Assembly: GCA_002297545.1 (NCBI GenBank)
Contig: DBLZ01000029.1
Span: 1-27,906, forward strand
Direction of reading: 5' to 3'
Length of the DNA stretch: 27,906 nt
From: Prevotellaceae bacterium UBA711
GTDB taxonomy: Bacteria; Bacteroidota; Bacteroidia; Bacteroidales; Bacteroidaceae
This document shows, one piece after another, positions 1-8,731 of the stretch; positions within the stretch are counted from its first letter, which is position 1, and every line of letters starts with the position of its first letter. The notes under the pieces were generated by a model, which saw nothing but the letters and a program-made list of their open reading frames with translations, had not been told where the DNA came from and ran no database searches. Made by a program: the position numbers and the translations under genes.

Positions 1-2389
1 GCACGGGGACGATGGGAACGTTCAGTTCGGCCGCCAGGATGGCAAAGGTTTTCTTGAAGTCACCCACATGTCCGGTACGTGTTCTTGTGCCCTCGGGGAA
101 AATGACCAGATTGTGTCCTCTCTTGAGCATGGCAGCCATCTCCAATATGGAGTCTTTCAGTCGCGCCCGTTCCATGATGATGATATTGTTGCGCTGTGCC
201 AATGTGCGGCGCACGGCTCCTTGCACATGGTCCTCGGTGGCATAGAAATAGCATTGTTTGATTTGTGCGGCGGTAAGTCCGGCCAAGGCTATAGGAGCGT
301 CCATGAAACTCTGATGGTTTGGTGCCAATATGTAGGGCCCTGCTGCGGGGATATTCTCGCGTCCTACCACTTCCATACCGTTGTATATGGATATGAACTT
401 CTGCATGAGTTTGGCCCATACGCACATCAGGGGCGATGTCTGGCGCTTGTGTACGTCCTTGCCTTCTGCGTAATCCGACGGGTGGTCGGCCTGCGACAGC
501 AAGCGGTTCCAGTCTATCTCTTCTACCTCCATTCGTGTCTTGTGTTCCTCGATGTGCTTGACCAAAGCAGAAAGGTTGCTGAACGAGGTCATGCTGTCTG
601 CAGTCACCTGCACCCCGAACGAGTTCTCGATGAACACCTGCAATCCAATGCGATCCAGCGAGTCCATGCCCAAACCGGTCTCTATGTGGTCGGTAGGACG
701 CACGGTCACCTTTTTCTCGTCCTCAATGTATTGTTTGAGGATGCGGTAGACCTCGCTGTCGGGGTCCGCCGGAACGGCCCCCAATGTTTTTTCGGGTGTC
801 AGTTGCCCGTCCAGGATGTCCTTGAGTTTGAAACGTTGCAACTTCTCCAGTTTGGTTCTGGGCAGCTCTCCTCGGAATATGCACAACGACATCACCCTCT
901 TGTACTGCGGCACACTACGGTTGTATGGCTCCAGTACCTCGCGCTTCAGCACGTCTTCCACCTGCTGGTCGGTCAAGTCCTTGGCCCATGCAGAGTGAGG
1001 TACGATTATAGCACAAAGCATGTCGCCGCGCTGGGTTACGGCCGACTCATGTATCAGATCGACATACCTGTCCAGCTTGGCCTCTATCTCCGACGGCTGC
1101 ACGTTCTTGCCATTGGACAGAACAATGATTTCCTTACAACGTCCTGTAATGTATATGCGTCCCTTCTCGTCGAAGCGTGCCAGATCTCCCGTGTGTATGA
1201 AACCGTCCCGGTCTATTGTGGCCGCGGTCTCTTCGGGCTTGTTATAATATCCTTGCATGACGTTGGGCCCCTTGGCACAGAGTTCACCCACTATGACCTG
1301 CCCGTTCTCCGTCACCCCCATCTCACTGGGAATTATCTTACACTCCACGGACGGCAACGGTAGGCCTACGCACCCGGGAATGTAGTCTCCGGGGCGGGTG
1401 AAGGCAATGATAGGTGCCGTCTCCGTCATGCCATAACCTTCGAGGAGGTTAAGACCGAGGGTTTCCAGACCACGACCTATTTCTGCATCCAAGGCGGCTC
1501 CGCCACTGACGCAGAAACGTATGTGGCCTCCCATCTTCTGGTGCAGGCTACGGAAGATGATGCGCGACAGAGTGGGACTTTTGGCCCAACCGCACAGACG
1601 GAACAGACCCCGCGTGATGGCATGTGCATTGATCTGCTTCATGATGCCGCTGTACAATGTCTGCCACAGACGTGGCACGCCAATGAAGATGGCCACTTTG
1701 CCGCGGCTCAGGGTGTCCATTATCTCCGGTCCTGTCATTCCCGGGCTGATAGCTACACCTCCACCCAACAGGATGGGGGCTATCATACATCCCTGCAGTG
1801 GCAAGACGTGGTGCAATGGCAAGAGAATGAGTGCACGGCGTTCACTGTTGAAAATGCAAACTTCTTCGGACACGCCACGTATATTGGCAAACAGATTGGC
1901 GAAGCTCAACATCACACCCTTGGGCGACCCAGTGGTACCGGAGGTGTATATTATGATGGCTGTCTCCTCGGGATTGCGCGACCATTCGGATGGAGCCACA
2001 GTCTCGGAACCATACTCAGGCACATCGGTATCCTCGTGCTCGTCTATACTGAACAGGCGCACCTGCATGCCGGCCAATGCAATAGCCTCCATGGCGGTCG
2101 CCAAGCACTCGTCCGATGCCCAGATGTTTTGGCAACCGCTATCCTTAAGAATGTATGCCAGATCATTTGCCGTAGCCGAGGCATCCACAGGGATGGCTAT
2201 GCCTCCATTCTTCCACACAGAAAAGAAGGCATATATCCATCCCTCGCGGTTCTCCGAGAAGATGATGGTCTTGGCGTTCTTGCCCTTGGGCGTGTGCAAT
2301 GCGAAGTGGTCAATGTGCTGAAGCATGGACCTGTAACTGATCTCACCATGGGCGGTGACAATGGCAGTCTTGTGGAAATCTTTTATCAT
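1..2389 (-). CDS. Acyl-CoA/acyl-ACP synthetase fused to ACP-like and PlsC acyltransferase domains (C-terminus outside window)
   Basis: This is a three-part lipid enzyme; about 796 residues are visible and the end lies beyond base 1. The N-terminal adenylate-forming domain (about 1-530) has the P-loop-like TSGTTGSPKG at residues 149-158, followed by HHVLPLQG, EGYGMTET and TGDLARF. A phosphopantetheine-attachment site, GMDSLDR with Ser577, sits in an ACP-like domain (about 545-615). The PlsC-type domain follows, with HX4D (NHQSFMD, His692) and FPEGTRT (about 764). By family, the first domain activates a fatty acid with ATP and the last transfers acyl groups to a lysophospholipid or glycerol phosphate; that the internal ACP carries the acyl group between them is inference. 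E. coli Aas has the acyltransferase first, so the order here is reversed. The start ATG (2387-2389) gives MIKDFHKTAIVTAHGE and lies about 54 nt below a good promoter. An in-frame GTG further upstream would sit almost on the transcription start. Confidence 0.88.
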   Translation of the reverse strand, partial: MIKDFHKTAIVTAHGEISYRSMLQHIDHFALHTPKGKNAKTIIFSENREGWIYAFFSVWKNGGIAIPVDASATANDLAYILKDSGCQNIWASDECLATAMEAIALAGMQVRLFSIDEHEDTDVPEYGSETVAPSEWSRNPEETAIIIYTSGTTGSPKGVMLSFANLFANIRGVSEEVCIFNSERRALILLPLHHVLPLQGCMIAPILLGGGVAISPGMTGPEIMDTLSRGKVAIFIGVPRLWQTLYSGIMKQINAHAITRGLFRLCGWAKSPTLSRIIFRSLHQKMGGHIRFCVSGGAALDAEIGRGLETLGLNLLEGYGMTETAPIIAFTRPGDYIPGCVGLPLPSVECKIIPSEMGVTENGQVIVGELCAKGPNVMQGYYNKPEETAATIDRDGFIHTGDLARFDEKGRIYITGRCKEIIVLSNGKNVQPSEIEAKLDRYVDLIHESAVTQRGDMLCAIIVPHSAWAKDLTDQQVEDVLKREVLEPYNRSVPQYKRVMSLCIFRGELPRTKLEKLQRFKLKDILDGQLTPEKTLGAVPADPDSEVYRILKQYIEDEKKVTVRPTDHIETGLGMDSLDRIGLQVFIENSFGVQVTADSMTSFSNLSALVKHIEEHKTRMEVEEIDWNRLLSQADHPSDYAEGKDVHKRQTSPLMCVWAKLMQKFISIYNGMEVVGRENIPAAGPYILAPNHQSFMDAPIALAGLTAAQIKQCYFYATEDHVQGAVRRTLAQRNNIIIMERARLKDSILEMAAMLKRGHNLVIFPEGTRTRTGHVGDFKKTFAILAAELNVPIVPV

Positions 2390-2442
2390 GGCCTTGGGCG
2401 TGCCCGTTATGGCGGGTCGTGCGCATTTGTTCACTATTAGGG

Positions 2443-2473
2443 CAAAGTTATATAATTTTGGTCATATAGGCAA
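2443..2473 (-). promoter_or_regulatory. Bacteroidetes-type promoter of the acyl synthetase fusion
   Basis: On the minus strand TAACTTTG (2443-2450) matches the -7 consensus TAnnTTTG, and a TTG (2471-2473) sits exactly 20 bp upstream. This is the ideal spacing for the Bacteroidetes primary sigma factor. It implies a leader of roughly 45 nt. Confidence 0.75.
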
Positions 2474-2641
2474 GAAGTGGAAATAAAAAAAGTGTCAAGG
2501 GACGCGGCATGTCGTATACCGTACGCCTTATGCCGGGGCTGCGTGGGACCGTAAGCCATATTGCAATGGGCTTTCATACCATCGTCTTGGACATCACGCA
2601 TATTTTGTACTCTCTCGTGTACGCGTTATATATATAATGTG

Positions 2642-2649
2642 TATCTTTG
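2642..2649 (+). promoter_or_regulatory. -7 box for the nitrilase gene
   Basis: TATCTTTG fits TAnnTTTG and lies 86 nt before the start codon. No TTG is found at the ideal upstream distance, so only the -7 element is supported. The AT-rich run just upstream (TTATATATATAATG) is compatible with a promoter. Confidence 0.5.
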
Positions 2650-2734
2650 CATCAGTAGATCGTATTTCTATGGCTATGGCCCAATGAGGCAGGCACCGCG
2701 TGCAATACGGTTTTCACCTTGACAGATAGTAATT

Positions 2735-3505
2735 ATGAGCTTGAAAGTAAATCTGATACAATGCGATGTCGTCTGGGCGGATCCCGAGGCTAATCGTCAT
2801 CATGCGGCCATGCTTATGCGTGCTGCGCAACGTGGAGATGTCTACGTCCTACCGGAAATGTTCTCTACGGGCTTTGCAGTTTCTCCGGATGGTATTGCTG
2901 AGGATATGGTCAATGGCACATGTACCTCGCTGGAATGGATGAAGGACATGGCTGCAGAGTTGGATGCCGCAGTGGCGGGAAGCATAGCAGTGAGGGAGGA
3001 GGATGGCAGATGCTATAACCGTTTCTGTTTTGTATGTCCAGACGGCAACTGTACGGTATATGACAAGCATCACCTGTTTACGTACGGCGGAGAGCATCGT
3101 CATTATACGGCAGGCACAGCACGTGTGGTGGCTGAGTTTCGTGGCGTGCGTTTCCTGTTGCAGGTGTGCTATGACTTGCGTTTCCCTGTTTTTGCACGCA
3201 ACAAGGTAGAGTCTCCATACGATGCAATAATATATGTGGCCAACTGGCCCACATCACGTGTGGGGGCATGGCTGGCTCTGCAGACAGCTCGCGCCATAGA
3301 GAACCAATGCTATGTATGTGCCGTGAACCGCATAGGTGCGGATGCCTTATGCAAATACTCCGGAGGAACGATGATTACAGATCCCTATGGCAACGTCGTG
3401 GCCCAATGTGCGATGGGAGAAGAAGGGGTGGCAAGTGCCGAATTGAATATGGAGGCTCTGACATCATTTCGCAAGAAGTTTCCCGTACTAAACGATGCCG
3501 ACTGA
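2735..3505 (+). CDS. Carbon-nitrogen hydrolase, omega-amidase (YafV-like)
   Basis: This 256-residue cytosolic protein spans the whole nitrilase fold. The Glu-Lys-Cys triad is visible: Glu41 in VLPEMFSTGF, Lys111 in YDKHHLF and Cys145 in QVCYDLRFPVF. The EMFSTGF block, the GGEHRHYTAG segment (118-127) and CYDLRFPVFARN resemble the YafV/Nit2 branch, which deamidates omega-amides such as 2-oxoglutaramate and 2-oxosuccinamate to the oxo-acid plus ammonia in metabolite repair. The exact substrate is inferred from motif similarity. There is no signal peptide. The gene stands alone, divergent from the acyl synthetase and convergent with the GH84 gene; its stop codon lies inside a hairpin arm. Confidence 0.88.
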   Translation: MSLKVNLIQCDVVWADPEANRHHAAMLMRAAQRGDVYVLPEMFSTGFAVSPDGIAEDMVNGTCTSLEWMKDMAAELDAAVAGSIAVREEDGRCYNRFCFVCPDGNCTVYDKHHLFTYGGEHRHYTAGTARVVAEFRGVRFLLQVCYDLRFPVFARNKVESPYDAIIYVANWPTSRVGAWLALQTARAIENQCYVCAVNRIGADALCKYSGGTMITDPYGNVVAQCAMGEEGVASAELNMEALTSFRKKFPVLNDAD

Positions 3506-3560
3506 CAGGCCGTGTATCGCCTGTCAGCCGGTGATCGAGTGTTAAAAGGTAGGCATCGTT
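3491..3560. terminator. Nested inverted repeats at the nitrilase/GH84 convergent junction
   Basis: An inner perfect 9-bp stem, CTGACAGGC (3502-3510) with GCCTGTCAG (3519-3527), has an 8-nt loop. An outer perfect 9-bp pair, AACGATGCC (3491-3499) with GGCATCGTT (3552-3560), encloses it. The inner left arm contains the nitrilase TGA and the outer right arm overlaps the GH84 TAA. No T tract follows on either strand, so the bidirectional-terminator role is inferred from position and structure. Confidence 0.5.
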
Positions 3561-6500
3561 ACATGACGACTTTCTTGCCGTTAACGACATATACCCCTCC
3601 ATGCAGTGGCTTGGCTATTCGGCGGCCGCTGATATCGTATATGCGGTTGGTGTTGCCATAGCCATCGTTACCGGATATATCATCGATTCCCAAGGGCACG
3701 TCGAATACTTTATTCATGAAAGCTGCATAGGCATCTTTCAGTGTCTTCATGTCACTTTCAGTGGCCTCTGAAGGCATGGGAGAGGTGGCCGCAAGCAAGG
3801 CATCGGCTTCTGCTTGGGCATCGCGTATGACATAGTACTTGTCCATGTCATATAGCTGCATATCTCCCACGTGGAAGTATCCGCGGCTACCGTCATTACC
3901 ACCGGTTGTCTTCAGCTCGAGCAGACGTATTGCAGGATAGGCTTTGGGCAGGTTAAACTGACGGATCAGTGTCATTATACCGCTATCATAAGGTAGATCA
4001 AGATCTATGATGTCCTCAGTCTTGGCAGATGTACCACTGCCAGATACCACACCCTGTATGCGGGCACTTGTGAGCTGGTCGGTTGGGTTATTGCTGCGTC
4101 TGCCATAGTGCATAACCACGTCACCCTGAGTGCCCTCCGGCAGAGCTATCTCCAGATAGTGCAGACCATCGGCCACATTGCCGTCACTCCACTTGGAATG
4201 CCAAAATGTACCGGCATTGCCATCCAACAGATTGTTGAGTGAACCCTCCTTGGTCTCTGTGTATGGCGAACTGAATTGACTGTTGCGTGTAATCAGCTTA
4301 TTGTGCTGTCCGCAGGAATCCAAGGCTGCCAAGGCCTGTGCTTTCAACTGTGCAAAAGCTTCTGCAAGTTCACTCTCTCCGGAGGGAAGAGATGAAGAGG
4401 AAAGGTCATAATCAGGCATTACCTCATAGATGGCAGGAGCCTCGTCACCTTGCCACTCAAGACGGAGGGCGTGAACATTGGGATAGCTCTGCAAGTCCAC
4501 GGTCTGGCAGGCTTCGGTCAATGTACCGATATTTTGCCACTCGTCACCATCGATGGTGATGGAGATAGTGGGTTGGGAGCCGGTAGGCATGCCGTAGAAA
4601 GTCAGTGCACGTGCATTGTTGATGCGGTTGAAGGAGTAGGTGAGCGGAGAAACTGTATTGGCGGGCATACCGGTGAGAGCCTTGCCGTCAGTCAGTTCCT
4701 TCACCTCCTTGCCATTACCGTCCGTGCAAGCTGCCAAAGCACTGTTCTCGGCATACTGACGATTGATTTCTATTTCATATAGACGCAACCATTTGTTTGT
4801 ATTGGGGTTGTTCACATTCAGACGCACATAACGCACATTGCGTCCTGTACCATCAAAGTCGCAATAGGCTACATCATTGCTGTAATGCACGTTCTGCTCC
4901 AGGTCTATGCTCCAGCTCGTGATGTCGGTGTCCTTCACTTTGAGAGACGTCCAGAAAGAGCCTGTTCCAGATACCTGTACCATGCAACCGTTGGGATAGT
5001 CACCGTTTGTCAATCCCATGCACAAGCGCACATCGTGTAGGGTCACCGACTTGCCAAGGTCCAATGTATAGATGTCACCTTGCGCCTGATTGCGCCTAAG
5101 ACTCGTGTAAGTGTTATAGTCCCCATCTACCAACATGTCACCGGTGTGATTTTCATATATCTCACCCGATGGGATGGTTACCTTGGACACCTGTGCCTGT
5201 GTGGGCAGAGAAATGATGATATCGCCATCGTTCAACGCGAAGTTCTTGATGCCCTGGCCATTCTCGTTAATAAAGATAAGGTATGCCACATGCTGTGCCT
5301 TAAGATCATCGGCGGAGGTAATCTTTTTCCATTCCTTACCGTCGACACTATAACGTGTCAAAGGCAGAAGCCGGTCAGCCATGGTGACGTTTTCCAACAG
5401 GATGGGATTGGGCATGGCAATGCCCACATACTTGTTTACATCAAAGTCACTGGCGTTCAATGTCAGTTTTAATGAACTGCCATCTATTGCTACATCGGCC
5501 TTGAGCAGAGGCGAGTTGCTGATGGCCATGGGCTGGAGTATGGCATTTGGGTCGTAGAAATAAGGATCTATGGCCTTGGCCTTGAGATAGGAGAGGAATG
5601 GGTACCAGTAGTTCTGTGACAGTTGCGCCTGGCGCTGACTCACGCTGATGGAGTTGCCCATGCCCTCCAATGCATAGGCTGTGTACAAGGTGCTGTGCTC
5701 CAACGCCTCCAGGCTGTCGCAAACTTCCTTTACGTTCAGCCATTGTGCCTTCTTGGCATTGGCGGAAGCATCCAGTATGTCCAGCATCTTCTCGGTTACT
5801 ATGGTGTAAGTGTGCAAAGTCTGCAACCATGGGGCAATGTCGAGATACAGAAGATTGTCGCTCTCGATCTGTGAGTCCTTAAGTTGCATTACAAGCTCGC
5901 AATTGGCCTTAACCTTTTGTACAGTTGCCTTCAACTCGGCAGAAGCCGGCTTGCCTCCCTCCAGCGAAATTTTATAGGCGTTGATGAGAGTCTGTAGGGT
6001 CTGCGGGTCGTTCCAGCGTAGGTAGTATGTAATATCATGGTAAGCCTGGCGTATCTTCTCATCCTGTATCAGACCACAGAAGCTGGCTTCCCAACTCTGT
6101 TCGTTGTTATACGCAGTGTTGTTCCAGGCGTAGTCTGCTATAGAGAAAAGTGAGGTCTTGGCCACCTCGCCCTGCTGCATGGGGTTGGCAACGATGCCTT
6201 GGCATTGATTCAGGGATGACGGCAGGCGCGAGTTGTTGCCAATGGCAGGCATGTCCACAAAGTTGGAATACATGTCCATGGGGTAGATACGGCTATCTGC
6301 GTTGTCGTTGCAGGGGTAGTTCCACCACCATCCCATGGGACGTCCGAACTCATTCATGATGGTAGCGGTGTGGTCGTTGTTGGGGACAGACCACACGCCC
6401 TGACCTGTAGAGTAGACCGTAATGTAGGGCTGTACCTTGCTGAGGGCTGACATGAACCTTTGGCGTTGGTCTGTGCTGCTGGCAAAGCTGTTGCAATATA

Positions 6501-7539
6501 TCTGCGGCACAAAATGCAAGGGGCGTACCGTGTCTGTTGCTACTGCTCCGGCTCCATTCCACTTATTCTCTATGGCAGTCTGTAGTTCTGACAGGCGGTC
6601 GGCGTTTTTCTTCATATCTGCATCTGTTGACGGAATGCCTACATCATCCACAAAGACACCAAAGTGCCTTACGCCAAGAGCATGCATCTTTTGGAACTTG
6701 CTCATGATGTCGTTGATCACGGTGTTGCTACCAACGAAGTCATTACCCGGGTGTATAGCCCAAATGAAGTTCACCTTGGTTTCCTCACTCACCTGAGAGA
6801 TGTCCTTCACCATCTTCTGTGTCAGCCATCCATTCTTCTCCTGTTCGGCCGATATGATAGTGGGGTAGGCGTCCTTCCACATCTGAGAATGATAGGGGTC
6901 GCTCTTGGCACCATACATGTATGTATTCATCTTGTAACGCATCATGAAGTGCATCAGATCCTTCTTTACCTCCACACTATAGGGGTATCCATAGTAGCCC
7001 TCCACCAGGCCACGGTTCTGCTGGTCGGCATGATCATAGATGGTGGTATATTCCAATGCACCGTCATGCATTTGCTCCAGCATCTGCTCCAGAGAAGCCA
7101 GACCACAGAACACGGCGTTGGTATGCTCACCAAGAATGGTGATACCCTGTTCGGTCACACTTACGGCATGACGGTCGAACTTGCCGGAGACCATAATGCG
7201 TGTTTTCCGTAACCCCAGGACATCGAAGGCATGCTGCTCAACATTCTCACCACTGGCTACTATACCCAAGCGTATAGTGCTGCATGATGCAGCATCTGCA
7301 TTTGCTGCAACAGTGATTCCATGCTGAGCCAGCAAGGCTTCCAAACGGTTACGGGTGGCTTGGTCTATTCCGCTTTCATAAACCACCTTTACTTGCGATG
7401 TCAGCGCCAACGTTCCGTTACCCATCGTTATAGATTGTGGGATAGGGTAGATGACATAGTCGTCGGCATTGACCGACAACAGCGGCACGCCTAAAGCCAA
7501 TGACAGGAGGCTTGCCTTTAATAAACTACAGTTCATCAT
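3559..7539 (-). CDS. Secreted GH84 beta-N-acetylglucosaminidase with F5/8-type modules and T9SS-like tail
   Basis: This 1326-residue exported enzyme starts with a signal peptide (residues 1-25, cleavage near NADDY). A GH20b/GH84 N-terminal domain (about 26-165) precedes the GH84 catalytic barrel (about 170-470). The barrel is identified by RGLVEGYYGYPYS, NTYMYGAKSDPYHS and the catalytic Asp pair D298-D299 in FGVFVDDVG. A helical post-catalytic region (about 480-660), an F5/8C/CBM32-like domain (about 785-935) and a second discoidin-like module (about 1095-1245) follow. GH84 enzymes remove terminal beta-linked GlcNAc by substrate-assisted catalysis, typically from mucin-like or O-GlcNAc glycans. 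The last 33 residues (ISGRRIAKPLHGG, then VYVVNGKK) resemble type IX secretion C-terminal sorting tails of Prevotella-like bacteria, which suggests surface or extracellular placement. MMN was taken as the start; the second Met is equally possible. It is monocistronic. Confidence 0.9.
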   Translation of the reverse strand: MMNCSLLKASLLSLALGVPLLSVNADDYVIYPIPQSITMGNGTLALTSQVKVVYESGIDQATRNRLEALLAQHGITVAANADAASCSTIRLGIVASGENVEQHAFDVLGLRKTRIMVSGKFDRHAVSVTEQGITILGEHTNAVFCGLASLEQMLEQMHDGALEYTTIYDHADQQNRGLVEGYYGYPYSVEVKKDLMHFMMRYKMNTYMYGAKSDPYHSQMWKDAYPTIISAEQEKNGWLTQKMVKDISQVSEETKVNFIWAIHPGNDFVGSNTVINDIMSKFQKMHALGVRHFGVFVDDVGIPSTDADMKKNADRLSELQTAIENKWNGAGAVATDTVRPLHFVPQIYCNSFASSTDQRQRFMSALSKVQPYITVYSTGQGVWSVPNNDHTATIMNEFGRPMGWWWNYPCNDNADSRIYPMDMYSNFVDMPAIGNNSRLPSSLNQCQGIVANPMQQGEVAKTSLFSIADYAWNNTAYNNEQSWEASFCGLIQDEKIRQAYHDITYYLRWNDPQTLQTLINAYKISLEGGKPASAELKATVQKVKANCELVMQLKDSQIESDNLLYLDIAPWLQTLHTYTIVTEKMLDILDASANAKKAQWLNVKEVCDSLEALEHSTLYTAYALEGMGNSISVSQRQAQLSQNYWYPFLSYLKAKAIDPYFYDPNAILQPMAISNSPLLKADVAIDGSSLKLTLNASDFDVNKYVGIAMPNPILLENVTMADRLLPLTRYSVDGKEWKKITSADDLKAQHVAYLIFINENGQGIKNFALNDGDIIISLPTQAQVSKVTIPSGEIYENHTGDMLVDGDYNTYTSLRRNQAQGDIYTLDLGKSVTLHDVRLCMGLTNGDYPNGCMVQVSGTGSFWTSLKVKDTDITSWSIDLEQNVHYSNDVAYCDFDGTGRNVRYVRLNVNNPNTNKWLRLYEIEINRQYAENSALAACTDGNGKEVKELTDGKALTGMPANTVSPLTYSFNRINNARALTFYGMPTGSQPTISITIDGDEWQNIGTLTEACQTVDLQSYPNVHALRLEWQGDEAPAIYEVMPDYDLSSSSLPSGESELAEAFAQLKAQALAALDSCGQHNKLITRNSQFSSPYTETKEGSLNNLLDGNAGTFWHSKWSDGNVADGLHYLEIALPEGTQGDVVMHYGRRSNNPTDQLTSARIQGVVSGSGTSAKTEDIIDLDLPYDSGIMTLIRQFNLPKAYPAIRLLELKTTGGNDGSRGYFHVGDMQLYDMDKYYVIRDAQAEADALLAATSPMPSEATESDMKTLKDAYAAFMNKVFDVPLGIDDISGNDGYGNTNRIYDISGRRIAKPLHGGVYVVNGKKVVM

Positions 7540-7705
7540 AATGTGATATTATAGGTTAGGTTATATCGTCATACGGCCATCAATCCATGGCATCGTCAGG
7601 AAACTTGTGTATCATGCTCCATGCGAGATGACACAAAGTCTATATTAGTTTAGTATAGTTTCTCTAGCAGAAGAGAGGAGCGCGCAATCCCGCCGTTTAT
7701 GTACA

Positions 7706-7713
7706 CAAATGTA
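7706..7713 (-). promoter_or_regulatory. Possible -7 box for the GH84 gene
   Basis: TACATTTG on the minus strand fits TAnnTTTG, about 167 nt upstream of the GH84 start. There is no well-spaced TTG upstream. It would give a long leader of about 155 nt. A nearer but poorer match (AGACTTTG, around 7635) is an alternative. Confidence 0.35.
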
Positions 7714-7808
7714 ATAATATTAGGCAACATATTGGCCATACTTGCCATCTTTTCTTGCAATAAGCACGACAAAAGGTTGCAAGACATGTTGTTTCGGAGA
7801 TTTATGCC

Positions 7809-7816
7809 TATATTTG
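7809..7816 (+). promoter_or_regulatory. -7 box for the SGNH-MBOAT operon
   Basis: TATATTTG matches TAnnTTTG. The expected transcription start near 7823 falls inside the upstream part of the open frame. This is why the start codon was set at 7867 and not 7699. A TTG occurs only 17 bp upstream (7789-7791), slightly close. Confidence 0.55.
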
Positions 7817-7866
7817 CACACGTTAAATGCCTGTGTAAGGACAGATATGGCATCAATATCCCTTGT

Positions 7867-8715
7867 ATGAAGGAATACCTGCGTCTGATACTTGTCTTGT
7901 TGATACCACTGGTGCTGGTGCTCGCTTATTCATGGAGTGGGTATCGGTTGGTTTTCAACGGATGTAGCATAAGCAAGGTAAAAGGTCCTTCTGAATTCTT
8001 GGCTTTGATGCAGTGGAACGATAGCTGGTTTGCCATGACGGCAGATAGTTGTGACAATGACAAGAAGGCATTTCACGACATGGAGGCCATGGGAAATGAT
8101 ACCATAGTCAGCGACTCCGTTTGCGAAGCGATGGATACTGTGCCTTTGGACACCACATCCAAGCGTATATTGTTTTTCGGAGATTCCATGGTGGAGGGGC
8201 TCTCCATGCGTTTCTCGGACTATGCCATGGAGAACGGGCACCAGTTGTACAGCGTCTGTTGGTACGGTTCCTCCATCGGTGCATGGGCATCGGCTCCAGA
8301 CAGCATAGACGGGATGCTCACTTGGGCGCAACCTGATTACATCGTTGTATCGCTTGGAGGCAACGAGCTTAGAGCCAAAGACCTCGATCGCCGTATGGAA
8401 GACATACAGAAGATACAAGAACGACTTGGAACCTTGCCCACTGTATGGATAGCGCCTCCCAGTTGGGTGCGCAACCCCACCATCACTGGAGTCATAGAGA
8501 AATCGGTTGGAAGCAGGCGATACTTTGACAGTACCCGATTGACATATACACGAGGATCGGACAACATGCATCCGACGTTCGGCTCTTCGTCACGCTGGAT
8601 GGACAGCATTGCCGTGTGGATGTCTTCGCCCATGACGGCGCATCCCATCGTCATGGCCCCCCCCACGCAAAAGTATCCGCGCCGATGGCACAAGCGCTTT
8701 ATTTTTCCACATTAA
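7867..8715 (+). CDS. SGNH/GDSL-family hydrolase, membrane-anchored partner of MBOAT
   Basis: This 282-residue protein has an N-terminal signal anchor (residues 4-20) and so faces the periplasm. The SGNH blocks are present: block I FFGDSMVEG with nucleophile Ser107, block III LGGNE (Gly165-Asn166) and block V DNMHPT with Asp232 and His235. It lies 16 nt upstream of an MBOAT gene in the same direction. Pairs of this kind (AlgI/AlgJ, PatA/PatB, DltB/DltD) move acyl, usually acetyl, groups across the membrane and onto envelope polysaccharides. Here the SGNH protein would be the periplasmic transferase or esterase; that role is inferred from context. The start at Met57 of the longer frame was chosen because an internal promoter precedes it and a transmembrane segment follows at once. 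The last 30 residues are a basic extension of unknown role. Confidence 0.8.
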   Translation: MKEYLRLILVLLIPLVLVLAYSWSGYRLVFNGCSISKVKGPSEFLALMQWNDSWFAMTADSCDNDKKAFHDMEAMGNDTIVSDSVCEAMDTVPLDTTSKRILFFGDSMVEGLSMRFSDYAMENGHQLYSVCWYGSSIGAWASAPDSIDGMLTWAQPDYIVVSLGGNELRAKDLDRRMEDIQKIQERLGTLPTVWIAPPSWVRNPTITGVIEKSVGSRRYFDSTRLTYTRGSDNMHPTFGSSSRWMDSIAVWMSSPMTAHPIVMAPPTQKYPRRWHKRFIFPH

Positions 8716-8731
8716 ATCCTCTGTCACAGCC

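Larger units (their letters stand above)
2390..2734. other. Divergent intergenic region between acyl synthetase and nitrilase
   Basis: This 345-bp gap holds the minus-strand promoter at 2443-2473 and the plus-strand -7 box at 2642-2649. Between them are weak dyads only: GGCAT/ATGCC arms around 2507-2535, and a near-palindrome at 2553-2573 centred on ATTGCAAT. No open frame with a plausible product is seen. Confidence 0.5.
7540..7866. other. Divergent intergenic region between GH84 and SGNH genes
   Basis: This 327-bp AT-rich gap lies between two divergent genes. It contains the candidate -7 boxes at 7706-7713 (-) and 7809-7816 (+) and no other convincing structure. The open frame that extends the SGNH gene upstream to 7699 crosses the plus-strand promoter and is not counted as coding. 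Confidence 0.45.

Noticed and set aside
68..2440. Long plus-strand open frames (431 and 305 codons at 68-1363 and 1523-2440)
   Set aside because: They are antisense to the acyl synthetase fusion, whose minus-strand translation has unbroken domain motifs. Their own translations are rich in Cys/His/Leu without any domain.
7699..7866. Upstream 56-codon extension of the SGNH gene
   Set aside because: A TATATTTG promoter box lies inside it, and the Met at 7867 is immediately followed by a proper membrane anchor.
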